DNA from: Sordariomycetes sp. S80-01Y
Lineage: Eukaryota > Ascomycota > Sordariomycetes
Assembly (NCBI GenBank): GCA_037042185.1
Contig: JAXQJY010000027.1
Coordinates: 682,001 to 746,000 of the forward strand
Direction: 5' to 3'
DNA: 64,000 bases
The position numbers and the translations under genes are program-made. Below the pieces are notes generated by a model, which saw nothing but the letters and a program-made list of their open reading frames with translations, was not told the DNA's origin and did no database searches. This document shows positions 51,397-63,043 of the stretch, piece after piece. Each line of letters opens with the position of its first letter. Within the stretch, counting starts at the first letter, position 1.

Positions 51397-54300
51397 ATGG
51401 CCCAAACAAGGCCGCCGCCTGCGCATCAGACGCGCGACTCGGTCAAGGACATCTGGGGCCCCCGTCATCCTTACAAAGGAAGTTGGAGTTCTCGCGTGGA
51501 CTCAGCGCTTGATGAAGAGCCCGAGAAATGGGTACAGAGTGCCTGTGTCCTGTGCAGGTAATGTTACTACCCTTGTGTAAATCCTTGCCTGCAGGACCAT
51601 GTGACCTTACTGACACCTGAAAGTAACGGATGCGGGCTGGATATAGGTGTTAAAAATGGAACCATAGTTGGCGTCCGGGGGAGAGCCGATGACAGGGTTA
51701 ATCGTGGGCGTCTGGGTCCGAAGGGACTGCTTGGGTCAGTGAGGGAGAACTGATTAACGGTAGTTGAGGAACTGACACGGGATACAGTTGGAAGTCCATT
51801 GACCATCCCGACAGGCTGAAATATCCGATGATCAGAAAAAATGGTCAGCTTCAACGCGCCACATGGGACGAGGCTATGGATTTGATGGTGTCCAAGTCTG
51901 AGCAGTTCGCAAAGGAACTGACTCGACATAGTATCGGCTTCTACACATCCGGTCAGCTGTTCCTCGAGGAGTACTACGCGCTCGCCATGATAGGCAAAGC
52001 CGGCTTGAATACCTTGCACATGTTCGTCTGGCCATCGAACGCGCCGAAAATGATACTCTAACAGCTCACTAGGGACGGGAACACTCGTCTCTGCACAGCA
52101 ACGGCAGCTGCTTCAATGAGGGAGTCTTTCGGGTCTGACGGACAACCCGGATCTTATGAGGATATCGATGTCACCGAATGTCTCTTTATGGTTGGACACA
52201 ACATGGCTGCCACACAGACGGTTTTATGGAGCCGAGTTCTTGACAGGCTGGAGGGGCCAGACCCGCCAAAGCTCGTAGTAGTCGATCCGCGGTTATCGGA
52301 CACCGCTCGCAAAGCTACCGTTCACCTTGCTCCGAAAACAGGGACGAACCTTGCTCTTTTGAATGGGATCCAGTATCTTCTGATTAAGAATGGTTGGATT
52401 GACCGCTCTTTTGTCAATGAACACACCATTGGTGTTGCTGAGCTGGAAGCCATCGTGGACAAGTACAGCCCGAAAGAAGTCGAGAAAATCACCGGGGTCC
52501 CAGCTAGTCAGTTGGAAGAGGCAGCTGCTATACTGGGCAATGCCTCGAGCCTGCTGTCAACGGCGCTTCAGGGGGTGTACCAGAGCAACCAAGCCACCGC
52601 GAGCGCCTGTCAGATCAACAACATTAATTTGCTTCGCGGTAAGATCGGGAGTCCTGGAAGCGGCGTTCTTCAGATGAACGGCCAGCCGACGGCGCAGAAC
52701 AATCGCGAGGCGGGTTGCGACGGCGAGTTCCCAGGGTTCCGCAACCATCAGAACCCTGCTCACATGGAGGAACTCGCAAGACTGTGGAACATTAACCCAG
52801 AGCAGGTTCCCCACTGGAACGAGCCCACGCATATTGAAACTATGCTCAACCATATTGACCAAGGATCTATGGCCATGTTGTGGGTGTCCGGGACGAACCC
52901 TCTCGTCAGCCTGCCCAATTTGCCTCGAATACGCGAGCTATTCACTCGTCCTCAACTATTCCTAGTCGTGCAGGATATATTCATGACAGAAACGGCCAAC
53001 GTTGCGGATGTAGTGCTTCCCGCAGCTCAATGGGGTGAGAAGACGGGCTGTTTCACCAACGTCGACCGAACTGTGCATATTTCCCACAAGGCAGTCGATC
53101 CTCCGGGGGAGGCGAAACCCGATCTTCAAATCTTCCTCGACTATGCGCGTAGAATGAACTTCCGCGACCGAGACCAGAAACCACTCATGCCTTGGACAGA
53201 GTCCGAAGAAGTGTTCGAGGCTTGGAAGAAGCTCTCGAAAGGCAGGCCATGCGACTACACCGGCATGACATATTCGAAGTTGACCGGAAGTCCTGGTATC
53301 CAATGGCCGTGCAACAGTGACCACCCCGATGGCACGGAGAGGCTTTTCAGTGATAGTCAATTCTTTACCGAAATTGAGCATTGTGAGAGCTTCGGTCACG
53401 ATCTGGAAACAGGTGCCCCTTTGAGCAAGGACGAGTATCGCGCGATGAGTCCGCGTGGGCGAGCGATACTCAAGGCTTGCCATTATCTACCTTCGACAGA
53501 AGAGCCCAACGCAGACTACCCACTTCGGATCTCCACCGGAAGGAAAGCCCATCACTTCCATACGCGGACCAAGACGGGACGCACAGCACTGCAAGACGCT
53601 TGTCCTGAGCCAGAAGCAGCATTATCGCGGAGGGATGCGGAGGAACTTGGCGTTGAAGATGGTGAGATGATAATCGTCCGCTCGCGGCGGGGATCCGTTG
53701 AGATGAAGGCACGAATCGGCGGCGTGCGCCAAGGGGAAGTCTTTATTCCCTTTCACTTTGGATACTGGGATGCGGCCAAGGGTGGAAGAGCAACAGCAGC
53801 AAATGAGTTGACAATGGGTGAGTGCCTAGAGAGTGCCAGGACAGATTGAAAGGCTGACATTTCATGTAGAGCAATGGGATCCGGTATCCAAGCAACCTCG
53901 CTTCAAATCAGGCGCAGTGCGTATTGAAAAGATAGCCCCTCGCAGCGAGGACAATGGAGCAGTGCGAGTCCCAGAACAGCAGACAGGCGCCGTGGACCGG
54001 GCCTCGGCGAAAAAACCCAACGCCATATCTGAAGTCACATCCTCCGGCCACAGAGAGCGTATGCTTGAGCTATGGCTCGGCGAAGTTCTTGAGGCGACCG
54101 TTGAGCTGAAGGACCTTCTGGAAAGGTTGCTTCCTGGTATGCTGAATGACCTCGAGATCCACGCTGGGTTACTTAATCTGGGACGTCTTGCGGACAGCGC
54201 GGTCGGTACCTTGGCTGAACAAGAGAGTAACTACGAGCATCGAGATAGAGGGATTTTCAACTTTGAGCGCCACCCGGGCGAAGCACGAACCCGCGGACGA

Positions 54301-54609
54301 CGTCGAGCGCGTCAGCTAGCCGAGTGGTTGTTTGGCGACGAGTCGGACAATGTGCCAGATGATGATCATGGACTGTACAAGGTTTTGAAGACGCTTCAAA
54401 GCCTCCATGTGTTCATTTCAAACATCCAAGCGGGCATCACAGCGCTCGTTCCGACCAGCCAGGCTTTGTGGGATGCTGCCTTCACCGAAGCTGTGGCCAG
54501 TGTCGGCGGGATCATGGGGCGCATGCAGGCCTGGGTGTTGTATCAGATCAAAGTTCGAAGTCCTCAGGCGTTGGTTGTGCCAACTCTCCCGCATGGAAGC
54601 TCTGGATAG
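51397..54609 (+). CDS. Bacterial-type Mo/W-bis-PGD oxidoreductase (DMSO reductase superfamily; nitrate reductase/formate dehydrogenase-like)
   Basis: A 996-residue molybdopterin oxidoreductase from five exons (51397-51557, 51624-51734, 51788-52021, 52073-53817, 53870-54609). Order: N-terminal iron-sulphur domain with SACVLCSNGCGLDIG (Cys50, 53, 57); RGRADDRVNRGRLGPKG, where Gly85 stands in the usual fourth-cysteine place; GWKSIDHPDRLKYP; RATWDEAMDLM; DGNTRLCTATAAAS with Cys176 at the position of the Mo-ligating cysteine of Nap/Nas reductases; NNINLLRGKIGSPGSG; WVSGTNPLVSLPN; AQWGEKTGCFTNVDR; the dinucleotide-binding domain (LRISTGRKAHHFHTRTKTGR to RQGEVFIPFHFGYW); and the closing WDPVSKQPRFKSGAVRIEKI. 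About 220 more residues form a helical extension. No export signal (no twin-arginine) is visible. Substrate could be nitrate, formate or another oxyanion; I cannot decide. Confidence 0.93.
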
Positions 54610-55817
54610 TAATGGGGATCGGAACTAGGAAGCACCCGCCCGTCTTAGTATCTCGGTTCATTCTTGGACTTGACCAAGGGACCTCACAAACAACCTGTCA
54701 AATGTTGCGAAGACTTTCATACTCCGGGGGAGAAAATCATGGGTAGAGATAAATATTGACTTTGATGGCGAAGGTTTGGTCGATGTCAATATACTTTGTA
54801 CACGAGACGCCTGTGATGCATATTCCGGCTACTTGAGACAAGTAGTACCACGAAAGTCAACCCTTTGAGCAGCTGTGTCTAAAGATTGAAACTGAAAAGC
54901 AGCGACTACTAAGTTTGCTAGTGTGAGTATATTGGCGGAATGAACGTCAAAGCAGCCTTTCAAATCTACTTGGTAAATGAAATCGTCGAACAACTACATG
55001 AAATTTTACCAATTTCAATCCTCCCTAAACTCTCGGTCTATTCATCATCTATTTTTCAATTTCGTTACTTCTCACCAATAACTGTAGTTATGTTCCAACG
55101 TTCTAAATGTTCAACTTTGATCCTGTTTGGCAGAGGCAACATACCAAGTCACACCCATTATCGAAAACTTCTTCTCACGTGGAGGCTTTTTAGAAGGCGA
55201 AAGACCCGGGCCCAAGAGAATATCGAAACAATCAGGCCCCAAAACTTCTCATCACTGCCGCTGGTTCCGGGTACATTGTCTTCACCTCTCATCGAACGGC
55301 CGAGCGCCAAAACGATCGTGACATGGAGGCTCGGAACGATCCTCGGGAATTCGGAAGTCGTTCCGAAGGTGGCTCGGATGACTTCGTTAGGGACCGAGCT
55401 CGATCATCCTTGATGGTTGCGCTTGGCTGGCTCCAAGCCCTTCATCCATTCGCTTGTGGACGCCATTCTGCCCCAACATTGATCATTGGACTGGCTCAGC
55501 CCCATGATTAGGCGGCGCCGAATATTTTATCGTCTTGGTCTACAGAAACAGACCACCCCATACTGACGACAAGGGGCCTCTCCACACGCCGTGCTGGACC
55601 TTCTCCGCCTTCTCCGTCCTCCACCCATCCCGCAGCGTGGCCCCTCGGTGCGGGCATTTGTTAATCGCTACGCATGGGAGAGAACTGAACCGGGGCCAAG
55701 GCTCCTTTGCAGTGAACCAGACTTCCCCGATTCTCGGCCAGCTACGAGCAAGATGGCTTCTCTCCCGCACCACCATCGCCAGCCTACCTTTCCTAGCAGC
55801 GACTCCAGTTCTTGACA
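54610..55817. other. Intergenic between oxidoreductase and Zn2Cys6 regulator
   Basis: No gene recognised in 1.2 kb. The first part (about 54740-55120) is AT-rich; the rest is regulator promoter. Confidence 0.45.
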
Positions 55818-58544
55818 ATGTCGCCTACTCTGGGCAACGGCGGCGACAACCTGTCAACCTCGTTTGCACCCGATCAAGCCCCTGCGGGAGCCGAAAGCCA
55901 GCAAAATGGAAGACGACGTACTCGCAGACGCCACAAGATTTCCCTCGCGTGTGAAGAGTGTCGGTCAAGAAAAGTTCGTTGCGACGGAGTACGACCGGAG
56001 TGCACCGCTTGTAAACGCAGACCTTCTGGCCAGCGACGATGCACGTATCCCAGAGAGCTGCCTAAGCCTTCATCGGATAAAAGGTGAGCAAGGCTCAAAC
56101 GACCTCATCGATGTCTTCTTCTCTCTTACCCTCGTTAGCAGACTGATGCAGTCATTCAACGAGCGACTGGCTCACTTGGAAGGACGACTCACTCGACAAG
56201 CAACAGAGCAGCAGACACCGCCTGCGACAACTACCTCTGACAGCCCCTGGCCAAAGCATGCGTTACTTGAAGTGGCAACGACGCCCAGATCAAGTAGCAA
56301 AAGCCCTTGTCTTATAGACCTACCTCCCCCTGAGGCCCGAGCCTCCTCAGAACACAACCAGCCGATGCCTCGTGCCGTTCCGAAAAGCACCCGGGACGTC
56401 GAAGGCCAGCACAGCGATGAGGCTGCTCCCCCTGATGAGGACCCCTCGGCCATCAATGCGATGGGTGTTGCGCATCTAAGCCCAGAGGAGGCCAAGTCGT
56501 CCTCCGGCGAGTTCTATGGCAAGTCCTCTGCTGCGTCGTTCTTGAGCGACATTCATGGTCGCCTTCACCCAGAAACTGATCATCCGCCAACTACCGGGGG
56601 CCGGAGTGAGCCTTCAGGCTCGTCGAAGTTGGCGGGTCCTTTGCATCTTAGAATGTCTGAAGTGGACGATTACCATCTTCCTCCAAGGCATGTGACTGAT
56701 CATCTCTTGGACCTATACTATACGAGGGCTCACTGCCTGTACCCATACCTGCACTGGTCAACTTTGATGAGTGCGTATCGTCTCCTGTGGCTGTCTGAAT
56801 CCGAAATGAAAGCTGCTGCTCCTCTGAGTGGTGTCGGCATTGGCGGTCCCCAATGCTCACAACCCGTTTTTTATTGCGCGCTGAACGCCATTTTCGCACT
56901 GGGAGCTCAGTTCTCGTCTGGATCGATGAGAGAGCGGAAGGACCGGGCAAGGCCATATGCGCGACGAGCTAGACACCTTCTTCGTCTCGATTATCTCGAT
57001 CGTGGCGAGCTTGCCCTTGTACAAGCTCTTTTGATCATGGCGCATTACCTCCAAAGTACGAACCTGCCGTCAAGGTGCTGGAGTGTAGCTGGAGTCGCTT
57101 ACCGCATGGCTCAGGGCTTAGGACTGCACATTGAGCTAGGCGAGAAGTTGGGATCTGCACTGTACCGAGAGATGAGAAGACGGGTATGGTATGGCTGTGT
57201 CTGTCTGGACATGTGAGGCACTTACCCTTCGATTTGGATCACGCTAAAATCTACCAGAGTCCTAGGAATGACTCTAGGTCGTCCTTGCCTGAGCTCTCCC
57301 AAATCCAGCGTGGCGATTCCCAACGTACTTGAGGAGGAAGCGGTCGACACCGCGAATGAATCCGCGTTAGGGCAATGTCAGGATGCTCCTTCCACCGTAC
57401 TATTCTTTTCTGAAACTGTACGGCTCTACAAAATCCTGGAGAACATCCTCAGCCAGGTCTATGATCCCTGGAAAGAGTCCGAGGCGGGCATGCTTGATAC
57501 CGTCGAGGTTCAGAACGAGAAAACGCGGCAGTTCTCGTGCATTGTCGGCATTGATTCAGATCTCAACCAGTTTGAGTCACGTATACCTGAGGTACTGCAC
57601 TGGAACACACACCGTTCAGAAGATACACATATACTACGACGCCAAAGGAATGTTTTGAAGACGAGGTGATTTCCCAGAACCGCCGTTCAGTACATCTCCG
57701 GCTGATGAAAATAACAGGTTTCTACATACGAGAATACTTTTATATCGTCCGCTCTTTGTGCAATTATGTCAAATGCAAAAGTCCGCCCCTGTGTCAGCCT
57801 CGAACAACAAATCGCCTCGCAACGAGCAGGATATTTTTAGGGTCATGGCCGAGAAATGCTCAGAAATCTGCTTACAGAACGCCCAGGAGCTAATTGAACA
57901 TATTCATTCCACCTCTCAGACTTTGGCAACCGGCGCCCCTTGGTTCAACTCGTACTGTAAGTTGTCGCCACAAATCCCCACACCTTATTCCTCTCTAATG
58001 CCCAGTAGACTTGTACCATTCTGCCATGATTCTAACGCTGGCTGAGTTTTGTCCCTCAGTCCGCGATCAGCTCACCAAGGCGACACTTGATCGTTCATGG
58101 CAGCAGTGCCTCGAGTCTCTCGAGCGCATGTTGGAGCATGACCCTGAGTCATATCGTTATTTGCGGACACTGAGAGATATCTCGGCCTACGTGCAAAGAA
58201 CCAGTTCATGTCAGGCTTTTCCCCTTTCGTAATCATGGATGAGCTGGGCGCTGACTATGCCAGGGAACGCAAGTAATGATTCCGCAGGCCCGGCAAAAGA
58301 AGCAAGTGAAGTCCGCCAAGAACAAATCGTAGACCACATCACACACCCACGTTTGGATATGTCAGCGGCCTCTTGGATTGGGGAAGATCCTCATTTCGAC
58401 ACATTCACTCACTTTGGAGACAGCGACCTAGGATCGGATCTTTTCAGGGATTCCACGTATGTCTTTGGAGGCGGTGGTTTTAACCAACCAATGAACTCCA
58501 TGATGGGAGACTGGTCGATGGATGGCGCCAACTTTGGGTTTTAG
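55818..58544 (+). CDS. Zn2Cys6 transcription factor with fungal-specific TF domain
   Basis: A nuclear regulator of 821 residues from six exons: 55818-56083, 56142-57212, 57258-57665, 57718-57956, 58009-58209, 58264-58544. The binuclear cluster is CEECRSRKVRCDGVRPECTA followed by CKRRPSGQRRC, preceded by a basic RRRTRRRHK patch. After the first intron comes a coiled coil (RLMQSFNERLAHLEGRL), a long disordered Ser/Pro segment, then the fungal_trans domain (about residues 265-560): HLLDLYYTRAHCLYPYLHWS, ALNAIFALGAQFS, MAQGLGLHIE, RRRVWYGCVCLD with IVLGMTLGRP across an intron, and RFLHTRILLYRPLF. The C-terminus is acidic and Gly-rich. Its position directly beside the molybdenum genes makes it a candidate pathway regulator, but this is inference. 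Confidence 0.9.
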
Positions 58545-59195
58545 GCCATTGCCTGCTTGAATGTGCCCTGGAATCAATAGACGTACTGCCTTGCAACGCT
58601 CAAAGGACTTGTGTCTCTCGTACCAGAGTTGGTAGTTGAGAAGACTGTGCGAAGTTCGCTCGATCGCAATGAGCAACCTCAGGTCAAGAACGAGGGGTGG
58701 ATCGAAGTTATACTACAACGTACCTTCAGATGTATTAAGTAAGAGACAGAGTCGGGTAGTTCGAGTTCTGTTGTGACCGCCTGTGAGAAGCCTCATTATC
58801 CGTGGGGATATGAGAAAGCTCTCGGGAACCCCTCAATCTCACGGAATCACACCAATATCTCCGACATCGATACCCCCGAGATTCGGGCGCTAGATGCGGA
58901 AGTTGCTACCGGACTCATGTGCATGGCTTCTCCGTAGCAAGCTTGGTTAGGAAGACTTGCCGGGTCCGAGGGATAGGAGAGAGTCGTTACGGACCGTTGT
59001 CCGATTGGTCAATTGTAAGCCTTCCGTTCCGTGCTCTTTGCGGGGATCACCCATGCTCGGTGTTATACGTTGAGCTATGTCGTGAATGATCGCCTCAAAG
59101 ATATATCCCATGCGTAGTATCGCGCCTTTTGGAGAGCTCAGTCTTGTCCTACTTCTTGTTACAGACGCAGAAACGATCGCCCAAGGCCGGACACT
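58545..59195. other. Intergenic
   Basis: About 650 bp; regulator 3' end and monooxygenase promoter. Nothing further recognised. Confidence 0.45.
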
Positions 59196-60604
59196 ATGCC
59201 TTTCAACGTCATCATCTGTGGAGGTGGTTTAGGCGGCCTCGGAGCAGCCATTGCTTTGAAAAAGAAGGGCCACAATGTCACCGTTCTTGAGGGGGCTACA
59301 CAGCTTGCTGAGGTGGGAGCTGGTATTCAAATTCCTCCAAACAGCTCCCGTATCCTCTCCCGTTATGGGCTTAAAGACGACATCGAGAAGCTTGTGGTGT
59401 GGCCTCAGAATATCAACTTTCGACGGTACTGCACTGGAGACGTTATTGGCAGCACGCCTCTTGATCCTCGTATGAGTCTGGAGTATGGCTTTCCGTACGT
59501 TGACCCAACATGCTGTACCTATTTAGTCGACGCGACATCTAACGAGTACACCAGGTACTGGCTCATTCACCGCGCGGATTACCAACGCTGTCTCTACGAG
59601 CATGCTAAAAAGATTGGCGTCAAGTTGCTCCTCAACCACTTTGTTGACACAGTCGACACCACCGCACCGAGTGTCAAGTTGGCCAATGGCAAAATCATGC
59701 ACGCCGATCTCATCGTTGGGGCAGACGGTATCCGTTCAAGAGTGAGAGCAGCCATTTTAGGTGACGAGAATGTGCATGCGGTCGATTCCTCTAACTGCGC
59801 CTACCGAGCCACGGTCCCGAAGGAGGTCATGCTTTCCGACCCCGAAGTTGCTCATTTGATGAGCGATATCAATTCCAATTGCTGGATTGGACATCAGCGT
59901 CACATCATGGCCTATCCTATCCGGAATGGAGAGATGTACAACCTCGTCATGTCTCATCCCGGAAAAGCAGCCGTGGGTAAATGGAACGAGCCAGGAAATA
60001 TCGAGGAGATGAGAGACCATTACGATCATTTTGACCCTACTATCAAACGGGTCGTGTCCAAGGTAACATCTTGCTTAAAGTGGAAGCTTGCAGACCTCCC
60101 TCCACTTCCTCGATGGGTCAGTGAAAGCGGGCGCGTCGTGGTCATGGGAGACGCCGCTCACGCCATGGTTCCTTACCTTGCTCAAGGCGCAGCCACCGCG
60201 ATCGAAGACGGTGCTGCCCTGGCCGAGTGCGTTGACCGCGCTGACGATGTGTCGATGATACCGGCAGTGCTGTCCGCATTCCAAGACATCCGCAAGGCGC
60301 GCTGCGACATCATACAGGCGGGGTCGAGAGGCAATGGCGATATATGGCATATGCCAGATGGACCTGAGCAGGAACAGCGGGACAGAGATATGCTGAATGA
60401 ACTGCAAGGAAAGGAGAGGGTCGAGTCTGATGTACGAAATCCCAACCGGTGGTCGGACCGAAACTTCCAGCCGTGGTTGTTCGGGTACGACACGTTTCAA
60501 GAGGTATGCATCAATATTTCTGTCGAAAGTTCCTATTCTAACAAGTGTATCAGACTTCGAGGTTCCTTGCAAAGGAATTCGGCGCTCCTGAACCGTCACT
60601 TTGA
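59196..60604 (+). CDS. FAD-dependent monooxygenase, salicylate hydroxylase-like
   Basis: A class A flavoprotein hydroxylase of 432 residues. Exons 59196-59494, 59555-60503 and 60554-60604. The first intron (GTACGT, TCTAAC branch, CCAG) is 60 nt without a stop, so it hides in the open frame; its removal gives YGFPYWLIHRADYQRCLYEH, the family's conserved block. The last intron leads to a short exon ending DTFQETSRFLAKEFGAPEPSL, ending the gene well before the open frame does. FAD sites are VIICGGGLGGLGAAIAL (GxGxxG), LIVGADGIRSRVR (DG motif) and VVVMGDAAHAMVPYLAQGAA (GD motif). It hydroxylates an aromatic substrate with NAD(P)H and oxygen; which one is unknown. No signal peptide. Confidence 0.9.
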
Positions 60605-61240
60605 TCTGCGAATGCAGAAGACCCGCAAAGCGGTTAAAGATGATAGTAGTTTAGAAGGCTTTACGATGAAAACAACTTCTTCATTGATCCTTGAGGTTTC
60701 GTATTGCGTAACAATTAGGCCAGACGAAGAGATACTCGGCGACAATTTTGGAAGCGGAATGCTCAAGCCGACGCCTGACCTCACGGAATCTTCCGGTGCT
60801 AAGTGGACTAATATTCCATGAGGGGCTTTCCACGAATTTTCTTAGTGTTGCCGGAAACATGTTTTTCTCTCATCGGAGAGCTTGAAGGCCACTGGCTCCC
60901 TGAATCCGGGGATTTGCGTTGAAAAGCCATGGCTCGCCAACGCACCGTCCTGGCGCTCTACACGGCTGAGACATTGATTTGATCCCGAAAGCCGGTCTCC
61001 CCTCTGAATCTTGTACTTACACATTGTCACTTTTGCCTTCTGTCAACTTCACGTTGAAAGAGCCGGTCGATCTCTTTTCGCATGTGATCGTGGCTGCTAT
61101 CAATAGTTATCTAGCCGCGGACCAAAGATGGTCAAGGCGTGAGTTCAGAAGAATCCTGTGTTCTCAAAGAATTCAATGATCTCGGTAGAGCGCCGCAATC
61201 ATACTTTTCATGTTCAGGACATATTTATTCCCACCACTGC
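60605..61240. other. Convergent intergenic region
   Basis: About 640 bp between convergent genes; nothing recognised. Confidence 0.45.
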
Positions 61241-63043
61241 TCAAGGTCTCAGCCGCCTTAACGGATGAGCCTCAGTATTAAACATATAGTCGTCTAACGA
61301 AATAACACCTGGCGCGCTGAACACCAGGTAGAAATATTTGAGCGTCTCGCCCATCCAGAAAGACTCCATCGAGTTCAGCTTCTGTGGCTCTCGCTCTGGG
61401 ACCGTCACATCTCCCACCGCAGAGTTCGCTAGCTCGGTCTTCGTGACTTTCTCAATAGCCTCAAACATCTCCCAAGCAGACTCGGCCAGATCCTGTCGTG
61501 CTGTGACTCGATAAAGCACAAAGACACTTTCAATTGCCTCCGGTCTTAGGATGTATCGCTTGTCGGGAATGTGGGTGAAGCCTTGGGGCAGATGCTTTTG
61601 CTCAATAGTGTCCTCAGGCGACTTTTCTTTGTCCTCTTCCCTATCCTCCACGTGCTTCTTCCAGGCCCCTTCATCCCATTGGCAGTCAGTGGTTGAGTCG
61701 CAGGGTGCCATGTAGAATGTCTCTGGCATTATACCGTGAGGGAAGGCTTTGTAAGTGTAGACACACCCATCCGTCAATTTTGTCGCTAGATCAAGGTCAC
61801 CCGCGCGACTGAAGAGTTTTCCACCAATGGCCAGCATGCCACCCAAGAAGCAGACGAGATGCTGTCCCTGTGGCTCCAAGTCTATGGCAATCTTTCCATT
61901 GTCGCTCTTGGTATGAACCTGTCCTGAGATCAGGATATCCTCATTCGTCGGTGTCATCGGGCGAAACAGATTGTACTCCTTCGCCTTGTCGACAGCTTTC
62001 TCGTACATGACCTGGTACTCTGGAAGCTGACCGCCCATCATGGCAGCCATTTTGGGCAGATACTCGTAAACAGAGTCCGCCATGGCGCCTAGCGTGAACG
62101 TCCCTCCAGAGTTGAAAATCTTGTCTTTCGCGTTCACGCCAAGAGGCCAGAGGCCAGGGAGCTCAGTCGAGTCCTGCTGTGCGACAAGATTTTCCGTGAT
62201 AGCCTGCACCGCATCGAACCACTTCGGATCTCCCGTCAGCTGCGACAGCCTGGTCAGCTCCATACACAGACTGCCGATTTCGGCAATCAGAACACCAGTA
62301 TGAGCTTCCTGTTCTGCACCGTCTGCTGCTGCGTGAATGTTCCACCGTGTGATGGGCATGTGGCTTGGAGTGTCAAATGCTTTGAACACCATCTCGCCCA
62401 CCTGAACAGCCTTGCGGAGTAGGCGCACGTCGTCGCTCAGCTCGAAGGCAGCCAGGAAACCACCAAGATATCGTATCGTCGTCTCGAAAACGTTGACCTC
62501 GCCCAAGTCTGTATGAGTGAAGTCTATCGTATCTACAGCAGCCACGGCGTCGTTAAAATCGTCGCGCATTTCCATAATCCACAGAGTATCGAGAGAATCG
62601 ACTAGGGTAGCCGCCCATCCACCGAAGGGGTTACGTGTGCCGCCGGATACGGGCTCAAGCTCATCGGCCATCCATGCGTGCTTTTTGTACGATGACCAGC
62701 ATCGTGCGAAGGTGCTCTTAATGGTCTGTTGGCGATGGACGCGCTTAGCCTGTTGCTGCTCGGATTCCACTGGAAACGTCGCCTGAACTTGTGGAAACTG
62801 TTTTGGCGGCGAGTCTGGAATAGGCCGAAACGTCGTGACGGGATGGTTGACTTGGACTGTCTTCCAAAGGTATTCGTCATCCTCTGGGATTTTCCATGAT
62901 GACTCCGGCAGAGGCCAATTCAAATGCTCGTGGCTGCCAATTGAGAAGTGGCCCGTCGTCGAATGTCTAGCGGACCATAAATACAGCAAGGACAGAATCG
63001 CAATGGCGGCGATAAGTGTGAAACGTCGACTCCTCAGAAACAT
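61241..63043 (-). CDS. Class I alpha-1,2-mannosidase (GH47), type II membrane protein
   Basis: GH47 enzymes trim alpha-1,2-mannose from N-glycans in the ER/Golgi using an inverting mechanism with calcium. One exon, 600 residues from ATG 63043 (MFLRSRRFTLIAAIAILSLL), which puts the signal anchor at residues about 7-24; the frame continues 13 codons upstream but only from a non-ATG codon. GH47 landmarks: FGGWAATLVDSLDTLWIM, VNVFETTIRYLGGFLAA, GLWPLGVN, LGAMADSVYEYLPKMA, HLVCFLGGMLAIGG, YILRPEAIESVFVLYR, SMESFWMGETLKYFYLVFS and the calcium-binding Thr of FNTEAHPL near the C-terminus. The Cys of CFLGGM and CDSTTDC could form the usual disulfide. Golgi rather than ER location is likely but not proven. 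Confidence 0.94.
   Translation of the reverse strand: MFLRSRRFTLIAAIAILSLLYLWSARHSTTGHFSIGSHEHLNWPLPESSWKIPEDDEYLWKTVQVNHPVTTFRPIPDSPPKQFPQVQATFPVESEQQQAKRVHRQQTIKSTFARCWSSYKKHAWMADELEPVSGGTRNPFGGWAATLVDSLDTLWIMEMRDDFNDAVAAVDTIDFTHTDLGEVNVFETTIRYLGGFLAAFELSDDVRLLRKAVQVGEMVFKAFDTPSHMPITRWNIHAAADGAEQEAHTGVLIAEIGSLCMELTRLSQLTGDPKWFDAVQAITENLVAQQDSTELPGLWPLGVNAKDKIFNSGGTFTLGAMADSVYEYLPKMAAMMGGQLPEYQVMYEKAVDKAKEYNLFRPMTPTNEDILISGQVHTKSDNGKIAIDLEPQGQHLVCFLGGMLAIGGKLFSRAGDLDLATKLTDGCVYTYKAFPHGIMPETFYMAPCDSTTDCQWDEGAWKKHVEDREEDKEKSPEDTIEQKHLPQGFTHIPDKRYILRPEAIESVFVLYRVTARQDLAESAWEMFEAIEKVTKTELANSAVGDVTVPEREPQKLNSMESFWMGETLKYFYLVFSAPGVISLDDYMFNTEAHPLRRLRP

Noticed and set aside
48584-54609. Bacterial contamination as the source of the molybdenum genes
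   Set aside because: The oxidoreductase has four introns with fungal donor, branch and acceptor signals, and fungal genes flank both sides.
60605-60821. Extension of the FAD monooxygenase frame through the last intron
   Set aside because: The extension is not family-like, while splicing 60504-60553 gives the expected short C-terminus.
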